A stretch of 64,000 nucleotides of DNA from Fusobacterium sp. JB019 (lineage in GTDB: Bacteria; Fusobacteriota; Fusobacteriia; Fusobacteriales; Fusobacteriaceae), in assembly GCA_030673965.1 (NCBI GenBank), contig JAUTCN010000002.1:1-64000 (forward strand), read 5' to 3'. This document shows, piece by piece, positions 34,861-45,107 of the stretch. Positions within the stretch are counted from its first letter, which is position 1. Each line of letters opens with the position of its first letter. The translations under genes were made by a program, and so were the position numbers. A model generated the notes under the pieces. It made no database searches, was not told where the DNA came from, and worked only from the letters and a program-made list of their open reading frames with translations.

Positions 34861-35022
34861 ATGAAAATGAGTATAGCGTCAATTATAGTAACAGTATTAG
34901 GGTTAGTTTTTGCTGTTTTAGGATTTATGAGTAATGATAGAAAAAAAAGGATATTAGCAGGATTAATACTATTATTTTTAGCTATGGGAATAGGAAAAGA
35001 TTTAGGCTGGTGGCTTAATTAG
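34861..35022 (+). CDS. Small membrane protein, 53 residues
   Basis: An ATG at 34861 follows GGGAGAAG and opens 53 codons. The product has two hydrophobic helices (SIASIIVTVLGLVFAVLGFM and AGLILLFLAMGIG) joined by NDRKKR and ends in GWWLN. It lies 31 bases after the DUF4145-like gene, so the two are likely co-transcribed. No family is recognised. Confidence 0.7.
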   Translation: MKMSIASIIVTVLGLVFAVLGFMSNDRKKRILAGLILLFLAMGIGKDLGWWLN

Positions 35023-35140
35023 GATAATAATTAACCTTTAGATAAATTTATATAAAATAAATTTTTTTTCTAGCTAAATATATGATATAATCTTGAAAAT
35101 ATAAATTAATTTTAAAAAGTTTACGATAGGGGAGGAAAAA

Positions 35141-37432
35141 ATGTTTAAAATACTAAAAAAAGAATGGCTAAGTGAAAAAATATGTCTTATGGAAATAGAG
35201 GCGAAGAAACTATCCTCTTCTGCTAAACCAGGACAATTTTTAATTGTAAAAATAGATGAAGTAGGAGAAAGAATACCTTTAACTATATGTGATTATGATG
35301 AAGTAAAAGGAACTGTTACTATTGTTTTCTTTGTAGTTGGTCAAAGTACTAAGGAAATGGCTGAGCTAAAAGAGGGAGATTTCTTCCAAGATGTAGTTGG
35401 ACCTCTTGGAAAAGAAAGCGAATTTTTACATGAAAATATAGATGAACTAAAGGATAAAAAAGTTTTATTTATAGCAGGTGGTGTTGGAACAGCTCCAATA
35501 TATCCTCAAGTTAAATGGTTTAACAAACAAGGAATGACAGCAGATGTTATTATAGGAGCTAAATCTAAAGATTTAGTTATACTAGAAAAAGAAATGAAAG
35601 AAGTTGCAGGGGATGTATATGTTGCAACTGATGATGGAAGTTATGGATATAAGGGATTAGTTACAGATGTTTTGGAAGATCTTGTGAAAAATAAAGGGAA
35701 ACATTATGATTATGTTGTAGCTATAGGTCCTATGATTATGATGAAATTTGTATGTTTAAAAACAAAAGAATATAATATTAAAACTATTGTTAGTCTAAAT
35801 ACATTAATGGTTGATGGAACTGGAATGTGCGGAGCTTGTAGAGTAAGAATAGGAGAAAATATAAAATTTGCTTGTGTTGATGGTCCTGAATTTGATGGAC
35901 ATAAGGTTGATTTTGATGAAGCTATGAGAAGACAACTTATGTATAAGACACAAGAGGGAAGAGAAATTTTAGTTAAAGAAGATGGAGATACTCATTCAGC
36001 AGAAGATTGTCCAATAGGGCACGATCATGATGAGATTGAAAAAACTGAGACTAAAATAAAAGGAAGAGTTCCTGTAAGAGAACAAGATCCTCAAGTTAGA
36101 GCTACTAATTTTAAAGAAGTTACATATGGATATACATTGGAAGAAGCTATGGAAGAAGCTTCAAGATGTTTAAATTGTAAAAATCCTTTATGTGTTGCAG
36201 GATGTCCGGTTTCAATTGATATTCCAGGATTTATTCAAGAAGTAAAAAAAGGAAATGTAAAGGGAGCAGGAGAAATATTAATGAAATATACTTCTTTACC
36301 TGCAGTTTGTGGTAGAGTTTGCCCTCAAGAGACACAATGTGAAGGAAAATGTATACTAGGAATAAAGGGAGAAGCAGTAGCAATTGGAAAATTAGAAAAA
36401 TTTGTAGGGGATTATATGTTAAATAATCCTGTAGATGTTGAAATAGCAGAAAAGAAAGATGCAAAAGTTGCAGTTGTTGGAAGTGGACCAGCAGGATTAA
36501 CTGTTGCAGGAGATTTAGCTAAAATGGGATATGATGTAACAGTATTTGAAGCTTTACATAAAACAGGTGGAGTTCTTACATATGGTATACCTGAATTTAG
36601 ATTACCTAAGGATGATGTTGTTCAAAAAGAAATAAATAATATTAAAAAATTAGGAGTTAAATTTGCTACAAATGAAATAATCGGAAAGACTACAATAATA
36701 GATAAACTTTTAGGAGAAGAAGGATATGAAGCTATATTCATAGGTAGTGGAGCAGGACTTCCTAGATTTATGAATATACCAGGAGAAAATTTAAATGGAG
36801 TTTTCTCTGCAAACGAATTCTTAACAAGAGTAAATCTAATGAAAGCATATAAAGATGAATATAGAACACCAGTAAGAGTTGGAAAAAAAGTTGCAGTTAT
36901 CGGTGGAGGAAATGTTGCAATGGATTCTGTAAGAACTGCTAAAAGATTAGGAGCAGAAGCTCATATTGCATACAGAAGAAGTGAAAAGGATTTCCCAGCT
37001 AGATTAGAAGAAGTTCATCACGCTAAGGAAGAGGGAGTTATCATTGATGAATTAACTTTACCAAAGGAAATCTTAGGAGATGAAAATGGAAATGTAGTTG
37101 GTATGAGATGTATTAGAACAAGACTTGGAGAAAAGGATGCATCAGGAAGATCTTCATTTATAGAAGTTGAAAATTCTGAATTTATAATGGATGTTGACAC
37201 TGTTATAATGGCTTTAGGAACTTCATCTAATACTTTAATTCCTTCAACTACTGAGAATTTAGAAATAAATAGATGGAATGGAATTGTTACTGATGATGAT
37301 GGACAAACTTCAAGAGAAGGAATATTTGCTGGAGGAGACGCAGTTTCTGGTGCAGCAACAGTTATTCTTGCAATGGGAGCAGGGAAAAAATCAGCGATTG
37401 CCATAGATGAATATATAAAATCAAAGAAATAA
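35141..37432 (+). CDS. Fused NfnAB-type ferredoxin:NADP oxidoreductase / glutamate synthase-like
   Basis: The 763-residue protein fuses two subunits. Residues 1 to about 285 are the NfnA/SudB part: FAD/NAD domain (ERIPLTICDYD, FIAGGVGTAPIYP) and a [2Fe-2S] region (MVDGTGMCGACRV). The rest is the NfnB/GltD-like part, with two [4Fe-4S] clusters (CLNCKNPLCVAGCP, CGRVCPQETQCEGKC) and two nucleotide folds (VVGSGPAGLTVAGDLA, VIGGGNVAMDS). It likely couples reduced ferredoxin, NADH and NADPH by electron bifurcation. Annotation as a glutamate synthase small chain is the main alternative. Confidence 0.88.
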   Translation: MFKILKKEWLSEKICLMEIEAKKLSSSAKPGQFLIVKIDEVGERIPLTICDYDEVKGTVTIVFFVVGQSTKEMAELKEGDFFQDVVGPLGKESEFLHENIDELKDKKVLFIAGGVGTAPIYPQVKWFNKQGMTADVIIGAKSKDLVILEKEMKEVAGDVYVATDDGSYGYKGLVTDVLEDLVKNKGKHYDYVVAIGPMIMMKFVCLKTKEYNIKTIVSLNTLMVDGTGMCGACRVRIGENIKFACVDGPEFDGHKVDFDEAMRRQLMYKTQEGREILVKEDGDTHSAEDCPIGHDHDEIEKTETKIKGRVPVREQDPQVRATNFKEVTYGYTLEEAMEEASRCLNCKNPLCVAGCPVSIDIPGFIQEVKKGNVKGAGEILMKYTSLPAVCGRVCPQETQCEGKCILGIKGEAVAIGKLEKFVGDYMLNNPVDVEIAEKKDAKVAVVGSGPAGLTVAGDLAKMGYDVTVFEALHKTGGVLTYGIPEFRLPKDDVVQKEINNIKKLGVKFATNEIIGKTTIIDKLLGEEGYEAIFIGSGAGLPRFMNIPGENLNGVFSANEFLTRVNLMKAYKDEYRTPVRVGKKVAVIGGGNVAMDSVRTAKRLGAEAHIAYRRSEKDFPARLEEVHHAKEEGVIIDELTLPKEILGDENGNVVGMRCIRTRLGEKDASGRSSFIEVENSEFIMDVDTVIMALGTSSNTLIPSTTENLEINRWNGIVTDDDGQTSREGIFAGGDAVSGAATVILAMGAGKKSAIAIDEYIKSKK

Positions 37433-37439
37433 ATAATTC

Positions 37440-37473
37440 TAAAAGCTATCATATTTGTTGTGGTAGCTTTTTT
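37440..37473 (+). terminator. Terminator after the NfnAB-type gene
   Basis: AAAAGCTATCA pairs imperfectly with TGTGGTAGCTTTT and is followed by T8. Confidence 0.8.
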
Positions 37474-37559
37474 TTTATTTAAAAATAACTTTGACAAATA
37501 GTTTTAAAGTTGTATAATGAAATAGTTTAACTTAAAAAAGAGGGAGAGGATATTGGGAT

Positions 37560-39182
37560 ATGATTAGTTATACACCAAAATTATTTAAAGTTTTGAAAAC
37601 TTATTCAAAAGAACAATTTATGAGTGACTTCATCGCAGGAGTGATAGTAGCTATTATTGCATTACCTTTATCTATAGCTTTAGCTTTGGCCTCAGGAGTG
37701 GGACCAAAAGAAGGACTTTATACAGCTATAGTAGCAGGATTTGTAATAGCAACCTTCGGTGGGTCAAGAGTACAGGTTAGTGGACCAACAGCAGCTTTTG
37801 CAACAATAGTTGCAGGAATAGTTGCCACTAAAGGTATGGAAGGATTAGTAGTTGCAACAATTTTAGCAGGAATTATTTTAATATTAATGGGAGTATTTAA
37901 GATGGGAGCGTTAATTAAATACATTCCATATACTATAGTCACGGGATTTACTGCAGGGATAGCAATAACAATACTTATAGGACAGATAAAAGATTTTTTA
38001 GGATTAACTTTTAATAAAGCTCCAATAGAATCTTTAGATAAAATATATGAGGTGATAATTAATTTAAATACTATTAAAACTGAAAGTTTAATTATAGGGA
38101 CGGCTTCTTTAATTATTTTAATATTCTGGCCTAAGATAAATGAAAGAATACCAGGAAGTTTAATAGCAGTAGTTATTACTTCAGTGGCAGTAAAAATTTT
38201 AGGATTAAACGTAAATACAATAGGATCTTTGTATAATGTTTCAGCAAGTTTACCTAGTTTTAATTTTCCAGTAGTTAATATTAATATAATCACAGAATTA
38301 TTACCAAGTGCTTTTACAATAGCAATATTAGCTTCAATAGAATCATTACTTTCATGTGTTGTTTCTGATGGAATGATAGGAGGAAAGCATGATTCTAATT
38401 CAGAATTAATAGGACAAGGTCTTGGAAATATAGCTTCAGGATTATTTGGAGGAATACCAGCAACAGGAGCAATAGCAAGAACAGCAGCTAATGTAAAAAA
38501 TGGGGGACGTTCTCCAATAGCAGCAATGGTACATGCTGTAGTTTTATTATTAGTATTAATAGTTTTAATGCCTTATGCAGCTTTAATTCCAATGCCAACA
38601 ATAGCAGCTATTTTATTTATGGTAGCTTATAATATGTCAGGTTGGAGAGAATGTTTAGGGATATTAAAAAGAGCTCCGAAATCTGATATAGCAGTATTTG
38701 TAATTACTTTTTTACTAACTATCATATTTGATTTGGTAATTGCTATAGAGGTTGGATTAATTGTAAGTTCTTTATTGTTTATGAAGAGAATGGTTGATGA
38801 GACAAAGGTTCGTCGTTGGACAGAAACTGAAATGGATACAGAGAATTTACGTGAAATTCCAAAAGATATATTAGTATATGAAATTGAAGGACCAATGTTC
38901 TTTGCAGCAGCAGAAACTTTTTTAAGTATATTACCAGATAAAAATACAAGAGTTATTATTATAAGAATGCGTTCTGTGGGAGCTATTGATGTTTCAGTAA
39001 TGAAAGTAATAAAAGGATTTATAAAAAAATGTGAAGAGGATAATATAAAAATAATTATTTCAAATATTCAAAGTCAACCTTATAAAGCTTTATTAAAAGC
39101 AGGTTATGTACAAAAAATAGGAGAAGATAATTTTGTTCCTAATATACATGTAGCTCTTGAAAGAGCAAAAAATTTGAAATAA
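37560..39182 (+). CDS. SulP family anion transporter with STAS domain
   Basis: The 540-residue protein has about twelve to fourteen membrane helices with SulP motifs (GVGPKEGLYTAIVAGFVIATFGGSRVQVSGPTAAF) and a C-terminal cytoplasmic STAS domain (about 430-540; GAIDVSVMKVIKGFIKKC). Family members carry sulfate, bicarbonate or dicarboxylates; the substrate is not fixed by sequence. A GGGAGAGG site precedes it. Confidence 0.9.
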   Translation: MISYTPKLFKVLKTYSKEQFMSDFIAGVIVAIIALPLSIALALASGVGPKEGLYTAIVAGFVIATFGGSRVQVSGPTAAFATIVAGIVATKGMEGLVVATILAGIILILMGVFKMGALIKYIPYTIVTGFTAGIAITILIGQIKDFLGLTFNKAPIESLDKIYEVIINLNTIKTESLIIGTASLIILIFWPKINERIPGSLIAVVITSVAVKILGLNVNTIGSLYNVSASLPSFNFPVVNINIITELLPSAFTIAILASIESLLSCVVSDGMIGGKHDSNSELIGQGLGNIASGLFGGIPATGAIARTAANVKNGGRSPIAAMVHAVVLLLVLIVLMPYAALIPMPTIAAILFMVAYNMSGWRECLGILKRAPKSDIAVFVITFLLTIIFDLVIAIEVGLIVSSLLFMKRMVDETKVRRWTETEMDTENLREIPKDILVYEIEGPMFFAAAETFLSILPDKNTRVIIIRMRSVGAIDVSVMKVIKGFIKKCEEDNIKIIISNIQSQPYKALLKAGYVQKIGEDNFVPNIHVALERAKNLK

Positions 39183-39185
39183 AAA

Positions 39186-39218
39186 AAAGGAGTTGTTACT
39201 TATTGTAACAGCTCCTTT
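39186..39218. terminator. Bidirectional terminator
   Basis: AAAGGAGTTGTTAC pairs with GTAACAGCTCCTTT, with one G-T pair, between convergent genes; an A/T-run lies on each side. Confidence 0.85.
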
Positions 39219-39229
39219 AGTTTCTATTA

Positions 39230-39619
39230 TTATTTTATTTTATTGAATAATAATTTTTTACCATTAATAGTTTTTAAAATTAATTGATCATTTTCAAAGT
39301 TAAATGAATTAACTTTACTTAAATCATCAAGATAATTAATTTCAGCATTCATTGCTTTAGTAGGACCACTCATCATAGTAGAACCAATTGCACTAAATTT
39401 TAGGTTGTTTCCTTCAACTTGATATTTACCAAAGTAATTATTAACTCCTGAATATCCAAAGAAATTATCCTCTGCAAATTCAATAGAAATCTTATAATCC
39501 TTAGAAGAAGAAGCTAAAGAATAACTTTTTCCTAGAAAATCTTGATTAGGTAATTTTCTTAAAGAAGAACATCCTATTAAAGATAAACCTAAAATAATAG
39601 ATAATAAAACTTTTTTCAT
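39230..39619 (-). CDS. META-domain (HslJ-like) lipoprotein
   Basis: The 129-residue lipoprotein has signal and lipobox SLIGC (C17), and a META-domain pattern: NFFGYSGVNNYFGKYQVEGNNLKFSAIGSTMMSGP. META proteins are envelope stress-related; their exact role is unknown. It precedes nothing on its strand and ends at a terminator. Confidence 0.8.
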   Translation of the reverse strand: MKKVLLSIILGLSLIGCSSLRKLPNQDFLGKSYSLASSSKDYKISIEFAEDNFFGYSGVNNYFGKYQVEGNNLKFSAIGSTMMSGPTKAMNAEINYLDDLSKVNSFNFENDQLILKTINGKKLLFNKIK

Positions 39620-39633
39620 ATATCCTCCTAGTA

Positions 39634-40494
39634 TTAATTTTTTTTATTAAGTTTATATATAAATAAACTAGATATTATTATTAAGACAATGCTAATTACA
39701 TGGGGAGCTCTAAATCCATAAAACATTAAATCTTCAGCTCTAAAGAAACTAACAAATATTCTAATAATACTATAAATGATAATATAACTACACCATAAAG
39801 TTCCAGTTTTATAATTTTTCTTTCTTAAGAAAAACCAAAGAAATAAAACTCCAATTAAATTTAAGACTAATTCATATAACATGGCAGGATGTAATGGTAG
39901 ATTAGGAAACTCAGTACCTGCAGGGGAAGAATTAGGAAAAACTAATCCCCAAGGAACAAGTTCTTTAAATTTACCTTTATCCATAACAGATAAAGCATTA
40001 TATTGATTGAACCATTCATAGAATCTAGGCTTTAGAGTGAAGATATATTTTAAGGGAGTAAAAGTGGGTACTCCATAAATTTCTCCGTTCATAAGATTTC
40101 CAATTCTACCAATAGCTTGTCCTAAAAGAAGAGGAGTAGCAGCGCAATCCCCTAAAAGTAAAGGATTAATTTTTTTAAAATATCCATAGATACAAGTTCC
40201 AATTATTCCTCCTAAAATACCACCGTGAATTGCCATTCCTCCCTTCCAAACAGCGAAAATATCGTTAGGAAAAGCAAGATAATAATCTAAATTAAAAAGA
40301 ACATAGTATGTACGTCCTCCAATTAATCCAGAAATCATAGCAATGAAGGCATAGTTTTCTATGGTTTCAGGTGAAATTCCCTTTTTCTGCCCATATTTTT
40401 TTGCAATTTCTATTCCAAGTAAGAAAGATATTGCATACATAAGACCGTAGTAAGTTATTTTTATTTTTCCAAGTGAAAAAAGTATAGGGTTCAT
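39634..40494 (-). CDS. lgt: Prolipoprotein diacylglyceryl transferase
   Basis: The 286-residue membrane enzyme adds diacylglycerol to the lipobox cysteine of prolipoproteins such as PstS and the TrpX-like and MglB binding proteins here. Family signature GRIGNLMNGEIYG and seven hydrophobic segments are visible. It probably forms a short operon with the META lipoprotein gene downstream on the same strand. Confidence 0.94.
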   Translation of the reverse strand: MNPILFSLGKIKITYYGLMYAISFLLGIEIAKKYGQKKGISPETIENYAFIAMISGLIGGRTYYVLFNLDYYLAFPNDIFAVWKGGMAIHGGILGGIIGTCIYGYFKKINPLLLGDCAATPLLLGQAIGRIGNLMNGEIYGVPTFTPLKYIFTLKPRFYEWFNQYNALSVMDKGKFKELVPWGLVFPNSSPAGTEFPNLPLHPAMLYELVLNLIGVLFLWFFLRKKNYKTGTLWCSYIIIYSIIRIFVSFFRAEDLMFYGFRAPHVISIVLIIISSLFIYKLNKKN

Positions 40495-40676
40495 GTTTTC
40501 TCCTTTAAAATTTATTAGTATTTATGTTTAATTCACTCTAGATTATATCATTTTATGAGTAATAAATAAATTATTTAAAAAAAATAATAGAAAAATATTG
40601 TAAAAAAAATTAAAATGATATAGAATTTAGCTAGGTAAAAGGAAACGTATTTTTTTATACTATAAAGGGGGATTAG

Positions 40677-41879
40677 ATGAATTTGAGAAAAATAATAGGA
40701 GAAGATATATATTGGATAGGGATAAATGATAGAAAGACACAAAGATTTGAAAATTATTTACCACTACCTTATGGTGTAACATATAATTCTTATTTAATAG
40801 ATGATGAAAAAGTTTGCTTAGTGGATACTGTTGAAACAGGAGCTAGTGCAGAATTTTTAAAGAAAATAAAACATGTAATAGGAGATAAAAAAATAGATTA
40901 CTTAATAGTTAATCATATGGAACCAGATCATTCTGGAGCTATGGGAGAAATTATGGAAATGTTCCCAGAAATCAAAATAGTAGGAAATATGATGACTTTA
41001 AGAATGATAAAAGCTTTTTATCATGATTTTGATGAAAATAAATTTAAATGTGTAAAAGAAGGGGAAGAATTAGATTTAGGAAAACATAAATTAGTTTTTG
41101 CTACAATTCCAATGGTACACTGGCCAGAATCAATGGTAACTTATGATGCAACTTCTAAGATATTATTCTCAAATGATGCCTTTGGTGGATTTGGAGCATT
41201 AAATGGTGGAATTTTTGATGATGAAGTTGAATTTGATGATTTCAAAGATGAAATGAGAAGATACTATGCAAATATAGTTGGAAAATACGGAATGCAAGTA
41301 AATAAAGCTATTTCTAAATTAGCTCCATTAGAAATCAAATATATTTGTCCATCTCATGGTCTTTTATGGAAAGAAAAAGTAGAAACTGTTATAAAACTTT
41401 ATTCTGATTGGGCTAGCTTTATTCCAGAAGAAAAAGGAGTTGTAATAGCTTATGGAACAATGTATGGAAATACAGAAAAAATGGCTGAAATAATAGCAAA
41501 GGAATTATTTGATTCTGGAGTGAAAAATGTAAAAATTTATGATGTTTCTAAAACAGATTCATCAATAATTATTAGTGATATTTGGAAATATCAAGGTCTT
41601 ATATTAGGTTCTTGTGCTCATAATAATGCAGTATATCCAAAAATGTTACCTGTGATAGAAAAATTAAAAAATTACGGGCTTAAAAATAGATATTTAGGAA
41701 TATTTGGAAATATGATGTGGAGCGGTGGAGGAGTTAAAGCTTTAGAATGTTTTGCAAATGAAGTAAAAGGAATCGAACAAATTGGAGAATCTGTTGAGGC
41801 TAAAGGAGCTCCAGATGAAGAGATTGTAAATAGATTAAAAAAATTAGCTAAAGAAATGGCTGATAAAATTTTAGCATAA
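40677..41879 (+). CDS. Flavodiiron protein (A-type flavoprotein, FprA/NorV-like)
   Basis: The 400-residue protein has an N-terminal metallo-beta-lactamase-like domain with diiron ligands (HMEPDHSGAM; further histidines at VHWPE and CPSHGLLW) and a C-terminal flavodoxin domain (about 250-400; YGTMYGNTEKMAE). Such enzymes reduce oxygen to water or nitric oxide, protecting anaerobes. AAAGGGGG precedes the ATG. Confidence 0.92.
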   Translation: MNLRKIIGEDIYWIGINDRKTQRFENYLPLPYGVTYNSYLIDDEKVCLVDTVETGASAEFLKKIKHVIGDKKIDYLIVNHMEPDHSGAMGEIMEMFPEIKIVGNMMTLRMIKAFYHDFDENKFKCVKEGEELDLGKHKLVFATIPMVHWPESMVTYDATSKILFSNDAFGGFGALNGGIFDDEVEFDDFKDEMRRYYANIVGKYGMQVNKAISKLAPLEIKYICPSHGLLWKEKVETVIKLYSDWASFIPEEKGVVIAYGTMYGNTEKMAEIIAKELFDSGVKNVKIYDVSKTDSSIIISDIWKYQGLILGSCAHNNAVYPKMLPVIEKLKNYGLKNRYLGIFGNMMWSGGGVKALECFANEVKGIEQIGESVEAKGAPDEEIVNRLKKLAKEMADKILA

Positions 41880-41895
41880 AAGAGAGGGTTATTAG

Positions 41896-42669
41896 ATGTA
41901 TATAGTTTTTGATGTAGGGAATACTCACATGTGTACTAGCATATTAAGAAATGATGGATTTGTTTTGGAGACTTTTAGAAAATCAACTGATGAAAAGACT
42001 ACAGAGGATGAATTTTATACTTTTTTTAAAAGTATGCTTGAGGTTAATGAAATTAAAATAGATGAGATTAAAGGAATGATGGTTTCATCTGTGGTACCTA
42101 TGGTAACTCAAATGTTAAAATATTTTGCAAAAAAATATTTTGATATTGATATTTTTGTAGTAGATATTAATAAGAAATTACCATTTACATTTGAAGAGGG
42201 AAATAATCCTAAAGGTATGGGGCCAGATAGGATAATAGATATAGTACAAGCTTTAAAGGAATATCCAGATAGAAATTTAATTATATTTGATTTTGGGACA
42301 GCTACAACTTATGAGGTCTTAAAAAAGAATGTTTATGTTGGTGGAGGAATATTTCCTGGAATAAGAACAACATTTAATGCTTTATTTGGAAGAACAGCTA
42401 GATTACCAAAGGTTGACTATTGTGAAATTGATACTGTTTTAGGAAAAGATACAGTGGAACAAATTCAAGCAGCAATATTTAACGGCTATATAGGTCAGGT
42501 AAAATATTTAATTGAAAAAATAAAAGAAGAATTAGGTGAAGATTGTTTTGTTATAGCCACAGGAGGTCTTAGCAAAATAATGGGTGAAAAAATTAAAGAA
42601 ATAGATGTTTGTAGTTCAAAATTAAGTATTAGAGGAATATATACTCTATATAAAATGAATTTAAAGTAA
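41896..42669 (+). CDS. coaX: Type III pantothenate kinase
   Basis: The 257-residue CoaX phosphorylates pantothenate, the first step of CoA synthesis. It belongs to the ASKHA fold: DVGNTHMCTSIL phosphate loop, MGPDRIID and FDFGTATTYEV. It follows the flavodiiron gene by 16 bases, suggesting co-transcription. Confidence 0.93.
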   Translation: MYIVFDVGNTHMCTSILRNDGFVLETFRKSTDEKTTEDEFYTFFKSMLEVNEIKIDEIKGMMVSSVVPMVTQMLKYFAKKYFDIDIFVVDINKKLPFTFEEGNNPKGMGPDRIIDIVQALKEYPDRNLIIFDFGTATTYEVLKKNVYVGGGIFPGIRTTFNALFGRTARLPKVDYCEIDTVLGKDTVEQIQAAIFNGYIGQVKYLIEKIKEELGEDCFVIATGGLSKIMGEKIKEIDVCSSKLSIRGIYTLYKMNLK

Positions 42670-42674
42670 ATATA

Positions 42675-42702
42675 AAAGCCTTGGTAAAAACCAAGGCTTT
42701 TT
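42675..42702. terminator. Bidirectional terminator
   Basis: AAAGCCTTGG pairs with CCAAGGCTTT around TAAAAA, followed by T2C; it lies between coaX and the convergent GntR gene. Confidence 0.85.
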
Positions 42703-42704
42703 CA

Positions 42705-43340
42705 TTAAAATAATAATCCAAGATAATAAATATAAGAATTTTCAATATGTTCTTCAAAAGCTTTAATAGCTTCTTCTTTTTTACCATCTAAAATTAAATC
42801 GATAATGTGAATATGTTCGTCATTAGATGTAAAAATTCTTTCCATGCTTCTTTTATCAAAAGAAAGTTTTCTAACTCTAATAAGATGTTCAAATGTTGTT
42901 TTCATCATAGACTGTACAAAAACGTTGTCAACAGAATTTAAAAAATATAGATGAAAATCGTTATCTAATTTATCTCTATCTTCTTGAGATAAAGAATTGT
43001 AGGCTTCAAATCTTTTCTTAAAAATTTTTAATTTTATTTCTGAAAGATTTGGGAAAGCCATTCTTACAATAACAGGCTCAAAATTTTTCCTCGCTTGGAA
43101 AATATTATTTAACATAGTTTCATCAACTTCTGTTACAAACATTCCTTTTCTTGGAAGACTTGTAATCCAAAGTTCAGATTCTAGTCTTGCCAGTGCTTCT
43201 CTTATAGGTGTTCTACTTACATCAAGTAATTCACTTAGCTTTTTTTCTTCTAAATAATCACCAGGTCTAAATTCAACATCCATAATTTTATGCTTAATAA
43301 GGTCATAGGCCTTTTCTTTTAAATTTAAGTAACCTTCCAT
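42705..43340 (-). CDS. GntR family (FadR subfamily) regulator
   Basis: The 211-residue regulator has an N-terminal winged helix (about 5-72; LSELLDVSRTPIREALARLE) and a helical FCD ligand domain. An upstream in-frame start at 43415 would add 25 odd hydrophobic residues; ATG at 43340 has GAGGAGG at proper spacing and is preferred. The target is unknown; the neighbours give no clear clue. Confidence 0.87.
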   Translation of the reverse strand: MEGYLNLKEKAYDLIKHKIMDVEFRPGDYLEEKKLSELLDVSRTPIREALARLESELWITSLPRKGMFVTEVDETMLNNIFQARKNFEPVIVRMAFPNLSEIKLKIFKKRFEAYNSLSQEDRDKLDNDFHLYFLNSVDNVFVQSMMKTTFEHLIRVRKLSFDKRSMERIFTSNDEHIHIIDLILDGKKEEAIKAFEEHIENSYIYYLGLLF

Positions 43341-43492
43341 AATTTCCTCCTCTAAAATACAGTCTTTTCTAAAAAAGACTACTCTTAGTATACAATTAAA
43401 AAATAAAAGTATCAAGGAAAAATTTTAAAAATATAGAAGAAATTTTAATAATATGATAAAATTATAATATAAAATTTAAGGAAAGGTGAAAA

Positions 43493-44299
43493 GTGAAGGA
43501 TAAAAATATAAGATTAATAGTGACGGATTTAGATGGGACTTTTGTTAACAAAAGTAAAGAAGTTACAAAAACAAATAGAAAAGCAGTAAATTCCTTAATA
43601 GAAAAAGGGCTAGAATTTGTAGTAGCTTCTGGAAGAGATTATACAAGTATAAAGGATATAACTAAGGATATTAAGAAGATAAGATATCATATTTGTTTGA
43701 ACGGGGCTAAGATTTATAAAAATGATGAAATAATATATCAAAAAACTGTAGATAAAGATATTTGTTTTGATATATTGAAAAAAGCTACAGAAATGAATAT
43801 AAATTATAGTGGTACAGCAGGAAAAGATATATGTTATTCTCAACTGGATACTGAATATTATAAAGAATTTTCTCTTGAGGAAAAAAACTTTAATTTTATT
43901 TCAAATGAGGATAAGAAAAATATAGTTGCCAAAGATTTTGAAAAGATGGTTTTTTATGGAGATTTGGATCATTTAAAAATTTTAAGAGATTATGTTGAAA
44001 ATAAATATTCTTCAGTAGTAAATGTTTTTGTCTCTGGGGATAGAATAATGGATATTGTTAATATTGAATCTAATAAAGGAAATGCACTTAAGATAGTATC
44101 AAAAGATTGCGGAGTTTCTCTAGATGATGTAATAGCTTTTGGAGATAATGAAAATGACTTAGCTATGTTAGAAGAGGCAGGTTTAGCTGTAGCTGTTAAA
44201 AATGCAAAGGAAATAGTAAAGAAAAGAATAGAAGAAATAACAGATTCCAATGAAGAAAGTGGAGTTGGAAATTACTTGAACAAATATTTTAAATTATAA
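43493..44299 (+). CDS. HAD-family (Cof-type) phosphatase
   Basis: The 268-residue HAD hydrolase starts with GTG after GAAAGGTG. Motif I is VTDLDGTFV, motif II ASGRDYT, motif [16 protein letters not shown]. It is paralogous to the gene at 22178. The gene for exonuclease III follows after 16 bases. Confidence 0.88.
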   Translation: MKDKNIRLIVTDLDGTFVNKSKEVTKTNRKAVNSLIEKGLEFVVASGRDYTSIKDITKDIKKIRYHICLNGAKIYKNDEIIYQKTVDKDICFDILKKATEMNINYSGTAGKDICYSQLDTEYYKEFSLEEKNFNFISNEDKKNIVAKDFEKMVFYGDLDHLKILRDYVENKYSSVVNVFVSGDRIMDIVNIESNKGNALKIVSKDCGVSLDDVIAFGDNENDLAMLEEAGLAVAVKNAKEIVKKRIEEITDSNEESGVGNYLNKYFKL

Positions 44300-44315
44300 A
44301 TTACTAGGAGGGAAA

Positions 44316-45068
44316 ATGAAATTTATTTCATGGAATGTTAACGGAATTAGAGCTTGTGTAAAAAAGGGATTTTTAGATTTCTTCAGTGAGGCAGATGCAG
44401 ATATATTTTGTCTTCAAGAAACTAAATTACAAGCAGGACAAATAGATTTAGAATTAGAAGGGTATCATCAATATTGGAATTATGCAGAAAGAAAAGGATA
44501 TTCAGGTACAGCTTTATTTACAAAGGTAAAACCTATTGAAGTAACTTATGGAATGGGAATAGAAGAGCATGATAAGGAAGGAAGAATAATAACTGCAGAA
44601 TACGAAGATTTTTATTTTGTAACTATTTATACTCCAAATTCAAAAACAAAATTAGAAAGATTAGATTATAGAATGATTTGGGAAGATGAATTCAAATCAT
44701 ATTTAAAAGGATTAGAAAAAACTAAACCTGTTGTTTTTTGTGGAGATTTAAATGTAGCTCATAAAGAAATAGATTTAAAAAACCCAAAAGCAAATAGAAA
44801 AAATGCAGGATTTACAGATGAAGAAAGAGGGAAATTTGATAATTTAGTTAATGATGGATTTATAGATACTTTCCGTTATTTCTATCCTGATGCAATAGAA
44901 AGATATTCTTGGTGGTCATATAGATTTAATGCAAGATCAAGGAATGCAGGCTGGAGAATAGATTATTTCATGGTTTCAGAATCTTTAGCTGATAAATTAG
45001 AATCAGCAGAAATTCATAGTGAAATATTAGGTTCAGATCATTGCCCAGTTGAAGTTATTATAAAATAA
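44316..45068 (+). CDS. xth: Exodeoxyribonuclease III / AP endonuclease
   Basis: The 250-residue base-excision repair enzyme has [17 protein letters not shown] (metal-binding E), CGDLNVAH and the C-terminal SDHCPV. All catalytic motifs of the ExoIII family are present. GGAGGG precedes the ATG. Confidence 0.95.
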   Translation: MKFISWNVNGIRACVKKGFLDFFSEADADIFCLQETKLQAGQIDLELEGYHQYWNYAERKGYSGTALFTKVKPIEVTYGMGIEEHDKEGRIITAEYEDFYFVTIYTPNSKTKLERLDYRMIWEDEFKSYLKGLEKTKPVVFCGDLNVAHKEIDLKNPKANRKNAGFTDEERGKFDNLVNDGFIDTFRYFYPDAIERYSWWSYRFNARSRNAGWRIDYFMVSESLADKLESAEIHSEILGSDHCPVEVIIK

Positions 45069-45075
45069 TTAAATT

Positions 45076-45106
45076 AAAAAGCAGCATTTTTTTCATGCTG
45101 CTTTTT
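45076..45106. terminator. Bidirectional terminator
   Basis: AAAAAGCAGCAT pairs with ATGCTGCTTTTT, with T-runs on both sides, between convergent genes. Confidence 0.88.
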
Positions 45107-45107
45107 T

